From assembly GCA_027019265.1 (NCBI GenBank), contig JALUWX010000058.1:1-56161 (forward strand): a DNA stretch of 56,161 nt, read 5' to 3'. This DNA comes from Phycisphaerales bacterium (lineage in GTDB: Bacteria; Planctomycetota; Phycisphaerae; Phycisphaerales; UBA1924). Under the pieces are notes generated by a model that saw only the letters and a list, made by a program, of their open reading frames with translations, had not been told where the DNA came from and did not search any database. Made by a program: the position numbers and the translations under genes. Below, piece by piece: positions 1 through 5,946 of the stretch (position 1 is the first letter of the stretch; each line of letters opens with the position of its first letter).

Positions 1-92
1 GTCAGCGCCACGCCCCCCACAAGGACCGCGCCCAGCAGCAGGATCAGCCGACGATGGAACATGCTCGGGATGAGCAGCAAAAGCGGGCGCAT
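1..92 (-). CDS. N-terminal fragment of a membrane-anchored protein (truncated by window edge)
   Basis: Reading leftward from an ATG at 92 there is an open frame of 30 codons that runs off the window. It encodes a basic start (MFHRR at residues 11-15, where the ATG at residue 11 is an alternative start) followed by a very hydrophobic stretch (LILLLGAVLVGGVAL), as in a single N-terminal transmembrane anchor. Planctomycete penicillin-binding proteins of the MrdA/FtsI type often begin this way, but nothing catalytic is visible, so the identity is a guess. It is transcribed in the same direction as folE2, which lies 157 bases upstream of it. Confidence 0.45.
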   Translation of the reverse strand, partial: MRPLLLLIPSMFHRRLILLLGAVLVGGVAL

Positions 93-249
93 CAAGCCGC
101 AGATCCTCGCAGACACACCATGAGCGAACACACGATCCGTCGCGCGTCCATATCACCCACATAGTCTATAGAGAATCGGACCGATCCGGGTTCGCTGTCC
201 ACAGACAGCCAAACACCGATCTCCCCAGAATCACGACAGATCCGACGGA

Positions 250-1086
250 TCAGCCCTCACGCTTATCCCGCTCGATCTCCGCATACGCATTGTGCGAGTG
301 GATCGACTCGAAGTTCTCCGACGAGATCGAGTACCACTCGATCCGATCGTCGTCATCCAGCGCGATCGCCAGATCCCGGATGATGTCCTCAACGAACTTG
401 GGATTCTCGTAGGCCTTCTCCGTCACGAACTTCTCGTCCGGACGTTTCAGGACGGCGTACACCGGGTGGCTCGCGGCCCCCTCGAGCAGCTGGACCAGAT
501 CCTCGATCCACATCGAGCCCTTCATCCGGACGCTCGCTTCGATCTTGCATCGCTGGTTGTGCGCCCCGTACTCGGAAATTTCCTTGGAGCACGGGCACAG
601 GCTCGTCGCGGGCGCCGCGACCGTCATCACGAAGTCCTCGTGCGAGTTCGCCGAGCACGCGAAAGTCACCTCGTAGTTCATCAGCCCCTTCTGACGGGTG
701 ACGGGCGCTTCCTTCTCGATGAAGTAGGTGAACGAAGCCTCGAAATGGGCTTCCTGCGCGTGGAGCCGCTCCTTGATCGCGCGGGTGATCGCCGGGATGT
801 CCTTGGGTCCGAAGGAGGTCTCGGAGTACTCGTTGAGGACCTCCAGGAACCGGGACATGTGGGTGCCCTTCTGCTCCTGGGGGAGCGCGACATACATGTT
901 GATATTCGCGACCGTGGACTGCTCCCCCCCAGCTCGGGTCGCGAGACGCATCGGGTACACCACATCCTTTACCCCCACACGATCGATCGCGACCCTCCGG
1001 TCATCGCTCGTCGCTTGAACATCCGGGATAGTGGAACTCGACGGCGCGCCCTGGGCGGCGTCGTTCGGGCTATTGAGACATGTCAC
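250..1086 (-). CDS. folE2: GTP cyclohydrolase FolE2 (type IB)
   Basis: The 278-residue product matches the FolE2 family, the metal-flexible GTP cyclohydrolase IB that converts GTP to 7,8-dihydroneopterin triphosphate for folate or queuosine synthesis. The diagnostic segment TSLCPCSKEISEYGAHNQR, with the family cysteine and histidine, is present, as are the N-terminal DRVGVKDVVYP block and the C-terminal ENFESIHSHNAYAEIER block. The frame is open to a GTG at 1107, but the GTG at 1084-1086 (reading V-T-C-L-N) is preserved as the start here because AAGGGAG lies about 8 bases ahead of it. A perfect palindrome lies just upstream (1109-1124). The identity is secure and the start is probable. Confidence 0.93.
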   Translation of the reverse strand: MTCLNSPNDAAQGAPSSSTIPDVQATSDDRRVAIDRVGVKDVVYPMRLATRAGGEQSTVANINMYVALPQEQKGTHMSRFLEVLNEYSETSFGPKDIPAITRAIKERLHAQEAHFEASFTYFIEKEAPVTRQKGLMNYEVTFACSANSHEDFVMTVAAPATSLCPCSKEISEYGAHNQRCKIEASVRMKGSMWIEDLVQLLEGAASHPVYAVLKRPDEKFVTEKAYENPKFVEDIIRDLAIALDDDDRIEWYSISSENFESIHSHNAYAEIERDKREG

Positions 1087-1108
1087 GGTGTGTGCTCCCT
1101 TCAGCACT

Positions 1109-1124
1109 GGATTCGCCCGAATCC
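1109..1124. promoter_or_regulatory. Perfect 16-bp palindrome in the folE2 leader
   Basis: GGATTCG-CC-CGAATCC is a perfect 7+2+7 inverted repeat 22 bases upstream of the folE2 GTG start. Its position suits an operator or leader hairpin. It does not resemble the AT-rich Zur box that controls many folE2 genes, so the regulator is unknown. It could be a chance palindrome. Confidence 0.3.
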
Positions 1125-1166
1125 TAGCGCCGATGCACTCCCGAGCACCCCATTTTCAGCCCACGA

Positions 1167-2063
1167 TCACGCGTGCGCGGCCGCCTGATGCTTCTGCATC
1201 GAGGATTCAACCCACCCGTACCCGGCCGGAACCCCGATCAACGCCCCCGCGCTCCACGCCATCGGGGTCATCATCGTCCACCCGGGCGCATCCCCGCTCG
1301 CGATCGCCGCGAGCACCTTCTCCGAACCCGGGACCACAAACACCAGAAGCGGCGCGATCAGCCCAGCGAGAGCGACCCCCAGAATCGCGGGAACCATACT
1401 CACGACACGGGAGTCCGATTTCCGGGTGTCCTTCTGATCCGCGTGGTGGAGCATGAGCCCGCTCACGACCCCGGCCAGCAACCCCCCGACAAACCCGCCC
1501 CATACGCTCTGACCAGTCAGATCACTCGTGACCTGGAGCCAAGAAGCCCCGAGCGCGGCCAGAACCGAAACGACCAACACCGCCACCATCATCCCAGGAT
1601 CACCCTTCATCGTCCGAACGATCGACTCGTCGAAAAGGAGCACCTCGTTCCGCGTGTCCCCCTTCTTTGCCGCTTTGGACATCGAGCAGAGCATGATCCC
1701 AACGAGCACGAAGATCAGCCCCCCCTCGATCGCAAGCTTGATCAGCCCTCCGGCCCCCGGGTCCGAGCGGAGTGCCTCACCGACCCGGCCACCTCCCCAT
1801 GCGCCCCAAGCCAGCACGAACCCGGCATTGAGCACCCCCTCACGGAGCGAGAGCACCTTCGTCGCACAGATCCCGATGATCATCGCCATGAACCCGATCC
1901 CGAAAAGCACGAACACCCCGCGCACGATCGAGGACGACAGGAGGAGGGTCGCATGACCCGACCCATCCACGGATCGCATCGAGTTCGCAAGCATCCCGGC
2001 GATCGGACCGAGTACCAGCAGCGCCACCCCACGGAGAATCCAGATCCAGATCGCGTGTTTCAT
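1167..2063 (-). CDS. Multi-pass membrane protein, uncharacterised
   Basis: This 298-residue protein has about seven or eight hydrophobic helices, for example ILRGVALLVLGPIAGML near the N-terminus, GVFVLFGIGFMAMIIGI, LIFVLVGIMLC, MVAVLVVSVLAALGASW and VPAILGVALAGLIAPLLVFV. Helix 4 is followed by a charged cytoplasmic-like loop (SKAAKKGDTRNEVLLFDE). The open frame extends to 2195, but the ATG at 2063 (MKHAIWIW) is chosen because the extra 44 residues are not membrane-like and would cross the start region of the divergent gene at 2142. No family is recognised. The neighbour on the other strand is also a membrane protein, which suggests a shared promoter region at 2064-2141. Confidence 0.75.
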   Translation of the reverse strand: MKHAIWIWILRGVALLVLGPIAGMLANSMRSVDGSGHATLLLSSSIVRGVFVLFGIGFMAMIIGICATKVLSLREGVLNAGFVLAWGAWGGGRVGEALRSDPGAGGLIKLAIEGGLIFVLVGIMLCSMSKAAKKGDTRNEVLLFDESIVRTMKGDPGMMVAVLVVSVLAALGASWLQVTSDLTGQSVWGGFVGGLLAGVVSGLMLHHADQKDTRKSDSRVVSMVPAILGVALAGLIAPLLVFVVPGSEKVLAAIASGDAPGWTMMTPMAWSAGALIGVPAGYGWVESSMQKHQAAAHA

Positions 2064-2141
2064 AGTTCCATCATCGCCCGATCCGGCCTCCAAAGCAAAC
2101 CCGAGGTGCTCTCGGGACCCGATTTGGGGTAGCATCCAGCT

Positions 2142-3257
2142 ATGAGCCCTATCGCCGAAGACGATCAACGCCCCACGAGCGGACTCATCGAGCACCCCTC
2201 GACCCTCGAAGACCTGACCGGGGGATTGGTCTGGCCGATCCTCGTCCGCGCCCCGGCCATGGCGCTGAGCCCCTCGCGTCTCATCCTGGGTGCGATCGGG
2301 TGCTTCCTCCTCGCGCTCTGGAGCTCCGTCTACACGCTTATCTTCGAGAACGACCCAAGCTCCATCCGGCTCTCAGCTCGTGACCTTGTCTACGACATCC
2401 TCACCGGAGTCCTCGCCATCGACCCCAGCGCGGTCCTCGAAACCGTCCTCGCAAACATCGGACTCGCGATCTTCTGGATCGGGGAACAACCCCTCAAAGC
2501 GGCCGTCCTCATCCTGCCCTCCATCCTCATCGCATCCGTCAGCGTCCACGCCATCGCCCGCTCAGCCGCCATCGAGCACGCGACCGGGAGACAGACCGAC
2601 ACCGTGGACGCGCTGAGCCAAGCGCTCCGCTCCGTCCGTCAGATCGCGCTCGGATCGCTCGGCCCGATCGTTCCCATCGGGATCTGTGCCCTCCTGATCC
2701 TCGTCATCGGGTTCACCCTCGGGATCCCTATCCTCGATCTCCTCGGCGGGCTCCTCTACGGGATCGCGCTCGTCCTCGCGTTCCTCGCCGTCATCATCGC
2801 GACCCTCACGATCGTGTGCCTCCCGATGACCGTGTCCGCGTTCGCCATCGAAGGCACCGACGGCTTCGATGCGATCCAGCGCAGCTTCGCATACGCCGCC
2901 TCGCGTCCACTCCGCTACGCGTTCTACGTCCTCCTCGGGCTCGCTCTCATGTCCATCTGCCTCTCGATCGGCGCCGCGATCACAGGCGGAGCGATCTCCC
3001 TCGCCGACTCCCTCGCGAGCACCGCCACCAACGATGCCGGACGACGACTCCTCGCAACCACTCCAGAATCCGGGGATCTGGGCGCAACCGCGCCGGCCGC
3101 CCGGAGCGTCGTCGAGTTCTGGCGTGCCCTCCTCATGCTCGCCCTCTCGGGCTACGCGCTCTCCCTCATCGCGTGCCTGTCCTCGATGCTCTACCTCGCG
3201 ATGCGCCGGATCTGCGACGGCCAGGATACGGCCGAGATCTGGGACCCGGCCGACTAA
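2142..3257 (+). CDS. Multi-pass membrane protein, uncharacterised
   Basis: This is a 371-residue integral membrane protein. Hydrophobic segments include LILGAIGCFLLALWSSVYTL, VLILPSILIASVSVHAIA, IVPIGICALLILVIGFTLGI, LLYGIALVLAFLAVIIATL and FYVLLGLALMSICLSIGAAI, with a last helix near LLMLALSGYALSLIACL. The periplasmic or cytosolic loop around residues 290-325 carries SLASTATNDAGRRLLATTPE. The layout recalls permease-like or polytopic envelope proteins often labelled hypothetical in planctomycetes; no catalytic motif is visible. It is divergent from the membrane gene at 1167-2063 and convergent with truB, ending 12 bases before the truB stop. Confidence 0.75.
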   Translation: MSPIAEDDQRPTSGLIEHPSTLEDLTGGLVWPILVRAPAMALSPSRLILGAIGCFLLALWSSVYTLIFENDPSSIRLSARDLVYDILTGVLAIDPSAVLETVLANIGLAIFWIGEQPLKAAVLILPSILIASVSVHAIARSAAIEHATGRQTDTVDALSQALRSVRQIALGSLGPIVPIGICALLILVIGFTLGIPILDLLGGLLYGIALVLAFLAVIIATLTIVCLPMTVSAFAIEGTDGFDAIQRSFAYAASRPLRYAFYVLLGLALMSICLSIGAAITGGAISLADSLASTATNDAGRRLLATTPESGDLGATAPAARSVVEFWRALLMLALSGYALSLIACLSSMLYLAMRRICDGQDTAEIWDPAD

Positions 3258-3269
3258 TCCCCTCTAGGT

Positions 3270-3989
3270 TCAGTCCAGCCCGGCCGTCGGAAGATCCCAG
3301 GGATCGAGCACCCGCGCCATGTCGTCGATCGACAGCGCGTCATCGATCAGGAACCCCCCCACCTGGGTCCGGACCAATCCAATCAACGTCCCACCGACCC
3401 CGAGCGCGAGCCCCACGTCCCGCGCGAGCGAACGGATATACGTCCCCTTCCCGCACTTCACATCGAGCACAAGTTCGGGGAACGAATACGACACGATCTC
3501 GATCGAATCGATCCGGACCGGGCGCTTGTCGGGCTCGATCGTGTTCCCCGATCGCGCGAGCGCATACGCGCGTTTCCCCCCGATCTTGACGGCCGAGTGC
3601 GCCGGGGGCGCTTGCATCACTTCCTCCCCCACAAACCACGCCGCAAGCACCGACTCGATCTCCTCACGGGTCGGTTCGCGCTCGATCTCGACCGGGACCA
3701 ACTCCGTCTCCCGATCATGCGACTCCGAGACGTGCGCCAGATCGATCGTGGCCGTGTATCGCTTGTCCGTCCCCATCACCTTGTCCTGTTCGCGCGTCGC
3801 GCGCCCGATCAGAACCACGAGCACCCCGCTCGCGAGCGGATCCAGTGTCCCCCCATGACCCACCTTCACCCGCTTCGGAGCCCCACCACCCCGGAGCTTC
3901 GCGCGGATCTTCGTGCAGATCGCCATCGATGTGTACCCGAGGGGCTTGTCGATATTGAGCACCCCGCGGATCGCGGGTGTTTCCCCCAT
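3270..3989 (-). CDS. truB: tRNA pseudouridine-55 synthase TruB
   Basis: TruB isomerises uridine 55 in the T-loop of tRNAs. The 239-residue protein has the N-terminal LNIDKPLGYTS block, the catalytic-aspartate motif GHGGTLDPLASG with Asp50 (close to Asp48 of the E. coli enzyme), the YTATIDL segment and the GKGTYIRSLARDVG block near residues 180-195. The frame extends to 4067, but that start would lie inside the terminator hairpin of the next gene, so the ATG at 3989 (MGETPAIRG) is preferred; no strong ribosome-binding site is visible. It is a single gene, convergent with the membrane protein gene to its left. Confidence 0.95.
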   Translation of the reverse strand: MGETPAIRGVLNIDKPLGYTSMAICTKIRAKLRGGGAPKRVKVGHGGTLDPLASGVLVVLIGRATREQDKVMGTDKRYTATIDLAHVSESHDRETELVPVEIEREPTREEIESVLAAWFVGEEVMQAPPAHSAVKIGGKRAYALARSGNTIEPDKRPVRIDSIEIVSYSFPELVLDVKCGKGTYIRSLARDVGLALGVGGTLIGLVRTQVGGFLIDDALSIDDMARVLDPWDLPTAGLD

Positions 3990-4044
3990 GTTCTTCGACT
4001 GCTCTTGGTTCGCGCTCACAACGGAGCGTAGATCCCATCTACCC

Positions 4045-4079
4045 AAAAACAGAGCCGCCCGGACCATCCGGGCGACTCT
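4045..4079 (-). terminator. Intrinsic terminator of the AhpD-like gene
   Basis: Read on the minus strand, a stem of AGAG and CGCCCGG pairs with CCGGGCG and CTCT (one mismatch, 5-base loop) and is followed at once by GTTTTT. It lies 41 bases beyond the stop codon of the AhpD-like gene and just before truB, so it separates the two minus-strand genes. Confidence 0.8.
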
Positions 4080-4119
4080 GCGCAGGAAATGGGGTAAGTC
4101 GTCGTCCCGAGTTCGAAAC

Positions 4120-4665
4120 TCACGCGAGCGCGGATTCAGGGATCTCGGGGAAATCGGGGACCGTTTCTGCGATGTGGTTCGCGTAGTTCGTGAAGGTGTT
4201 CAGGATCACGATCGAGAGGACTTCGAGGACATCCGCGTCCGTGAACCCCGCGTCCTTGAAGGAGGAGAGATCGGAGTCGTCCACAAACCCACGCTTCTCG
4301 ATGATCGCGAACGCAAAGTCGATCGCGGCTTGGGTTTTGGGGTCGTTGGACTTGCCCTGGAGGTTCTTCGAGCGTTCGTCCTCGTTGACCCCGACCATCC
4401 CGCCGATCGTGTAGTGCGCGTTCGCGCAGTACTGACAGCTGGCCTTCGTCGCGATGGCGATCGCGATGGATTCGCTCAGCTTGTCCCCGAGGGAGCCCTT
4501 CGCCAGCGCGTCCTTGATGTTGAAATACGTCTGGAGGGCGGCCGGCGAGTGCGCCAACGTCGCGAACAGGTTCGGGACCTTCCCAAGCTTCTGGTTCACA
4601 CCCTCGAGCACGGGCTTGGAAGCTTCGGGGGCGGTTTCAATCGTGAGTGTGTTGATCCGAGGCAC
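4120..4665 (-). CDS. AhpD-like carboxymuconolactone decarboxylase-family protein
   Basis: This 181-residue protein belongs to the AhpD/CMD alkylhydroperoxidase fold. It carries the active-site set Glu65, Cys77-x-x-Cys80 (CQYC) and His84; the Glu-to-Cys and Cys-to-His spacings match those of mycobacterial AhpD, so a thiol peroxidase or disulfide reductase role is likely. The start is a GTG at 4665 preceded by AAGGAGA. It diverges from a TetR-family gene, with a NemR-like palindrome between them, and a thioredoxin gene follows the regulator. This suggests a thiol or peroxide stress module in which thioredoxin could reduce the CxxC. The true substrate is unknown. Confidence 0.88.
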   Translation of the reverse strand: MPRINTLTIETAPEASKPVLEGVNQKLGKVPNLFATLAHSPAALQTYFNIKDALAKGSLGDKLSESIAIAIATKASCQYCANAHYTIGGMVGVNEDERSKNLQGKSNDPKTQAAIDFAFAIIEKRGFVDDSDLSSFKDAGFTDADVLEVLSIVILNTFTNYANHIAETVPDFPEIPESALA

Positions 4666-4753
4666 AGTGTTCTCCTTCGAGTTGGGTGTCCGATCCTTTC
4701 AGAACCGAACCCAAATGTAGCCGAGCACTCCAATGCTCGTGCACCCGAGCGAA

Positions 4754-4769
4754 TAGACCGACCGGTCTT
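4754..4769. promoter_or_regulatory. NemR-like operator box 1 (tetR / ahpD-like divergent region)
   Basis: TAGACC-GACC-GGTCTT lies midway between the divergent AhpD-like and TetR genes; AGACCG and CGGTCT form a perfect inverted repeat about a 2-base spacer. It matches the TAGACC-N4-GGTCTA box known for the TetR-family regulator NemR. A similar box is found before trxA at 5449-5464. Binding by the adjacent TetR protein is inferred. Confidence 0.65.
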
Positions 4770-4843
4770 ATTGTTCCACACAAAGAACAAAATTCAAGAC
4801 CGAGCAGACTATTTCTCGATCCCAACCCAACCAAGGATCCCAT

Positions 4844-5428
4844 ATGGCTACCTCCAAACGACAACATGTCCTCGACAGCGCGAAGGAACTCTTCGAACGA
4901 GAGGGGTTCCATGCGACCGGGATCGAACGGATCCTCGAACACGCGAACGTCGCAAAGATGACCCTCTACAACAACTTCGGGTCCAAGGATCAGCTCATCG
5001 TCGCCGTCCTTGAGCAGAGTTCTCGGACGATGATCGAGCACCTGGTTTCGATCGCCAAACAGTCGGGATCCGACCCCTACGAGCAGATCCTCGGGATCTT
5101 CGGCGCACTCGGGGACTGGTACGACGACCCGACTTTTTGTGGGTGCATCTTCCAAGCCGCGACGGCCGAGTACCCCGACCCGGACTGCGCCATCGCGCAA
5201 GCCGCCCACGCCCACCAAACCAATCTCACCCTGCTTTTCCGTGAGCTCAGCGCCAAAGCCGAGCTCCGGGACCCGGACGCGCTCGCGCGTCGGCTCGCTC
5301 TCCTCGCATCGGGCGCGACCTGTCTCGCTCGACAGACCCGGGAGCGATCCCCGGCCGAGGACGCGCTCCGGATGGCGGAGATCCTCCTCGAACGCGCCAG
5401 CACCCCGATCGAGCACCGGACACTCTGA
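4844..5428 (+). CDS. TetR/AcrR-family transcriptional regulator
   Basis: A 194-residue TetR-type repressor. The N-terminal helix-turn-helix covers roughly residues 8-55 (AKELFEREGFHATGIERIL, then ANVAKMTLYNNFGSKDQL), which is the standard family signature. The C-terminal ligand domain contains Cys98-Gly-Cys100 in TFCGCIFQAATAEYP; cysteines here might sense electrophiles or oxidants, though the GC[LIP]F motif is common in the family. AAGGAT precedes the ATG. It is divergent from the AhpD-like gene and followed 77 bases later by trxA, and both flanking regions carry the same kind of palindromic box, so it probably represses itself, the AhpD-like gene and trxA. Confidence 0.92.
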   Translation: MATSKRQHVLDSAKELFEREGFHATGIERILEHANVAKMTLYNNFGSKDQLIVAVLEQSSRTMIEHLVSIAKQSGSDPYEQILGIFGALGDWYDDPTFCGCIFQAATAEYPDPDCAIAQAAHAHQTNLTLLFRELSAKAELRDPDALARRLALLASGATCLARQTRERSPAEDALRMAEILLERASTPIEHRTL

Positions 5429-5448
5429 ATCTCTTCCCGGATCGGGAA

Positions 5449-5464
5449 TAGAACACTCGGTCTA
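5449..5464. promoter_or_regulatory. NemR-like operator box 2 (upstream of trxA)
   Basis: TAGAAC-ACTC-GGTCTA lies 42 bases before the trxA start and differs from the TAGACC-N4-GGTCTA pattern at one base. Like box 1 it is preceded by GA or GGA followed by A. A short inverted repeat TTCCCG-GAT-CGGGAA (5434-5448) abuts it. The pairing of two boxes around one TetR gene argues against chance. Confidence 0.55.
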
Positions 5465-5505
5465 CGCGTTTACCCTCCTGAACCACAACCACGAAAGGAG
5501 CGACC

Positions 5506-5832
5506 ATGTCCGCATCCACCAAATCCGTGATCGACGCCACGGCCGACACGTTCGACACCCTCATCAACCAAGACTCCCCCACCCTCGTGGACTTCTGGGC
5601 CCCATGGTGCGGCCCGTGCCGAGCCCTGGGACCCACGATCGAAGAACTCGCCGGCGATGTCGGCGACAACGCGACGATCGCAAAGCTCAATGTGGACGAC
5701 CACCCCACGATCGCCGCTCGTTTCGGGATCAGCTCGATCCCCTCCGTGCTCGTGTTCGAGAAGGGACAGCTCGTCGAAACCCTCGTCGGGCTCCGTCCCA
5801 AGAGCGCCTACAAGGACGCGCTCGGGCTCTGA
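5506..5832 (+). CDS. trxA: Thioredoxin
   Basis: A 108-residue cytosolic thioredoxin. The redox centre WCGPC is at residues 34-38 after the VDFWAPW strand, and the cis-proline loop SSIPSVLVF follows, as in TrxA; length is typical. AAAGGAG lies 6 bases before the ATG. It would keep protein thiols reduced and could recycle the CxxC of the AhpD-like protein encoded 0.8 kb away. It sits downstream of the TetR gene with its own candidate operator and ends in a strong terminator, so it may be transcribed from its own promoter as well as with tetR. Confidence 0.96.
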   Translation: MSASTKSVIDATADTFDTLINQDSPTLVDFWAPWCGPCRALGPTIEELAGDVGDNATIAKLNVDDHPTIAARFGISSIPSVLVFEKGQLVETLVGLRPKSAYKDALGL

Positions 5833-5860
5833 GCCCCAACCCAACCGAGTGAACCCCGAG

Positions 5861-5885
5861 AAACCCGGCCCTTCGCCGGGTTTTT
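5861..5885 (+). terminator. Intrinsic terminator after trxA
   Basis: AAACCCGGC pairs perfectly with GCCGGGTTT around a CCTTC loop and runs into TTTTT. It lies 28 bases past the trxA stop. Confidence 0.88.
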
Positions 5886-5946
5886 CGTTTATCCCCCCGA
5901 ACAACCCACAAGCGGATCCAGCGCACCTTGCTATCCTCAACCCCTG

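Noticed and set aside
3258..3269. A terminator between the membrane gene at 2142-3257 and truB
   Set aside because: The 12-base gap has no inverted repeat; transcripts may overlap.
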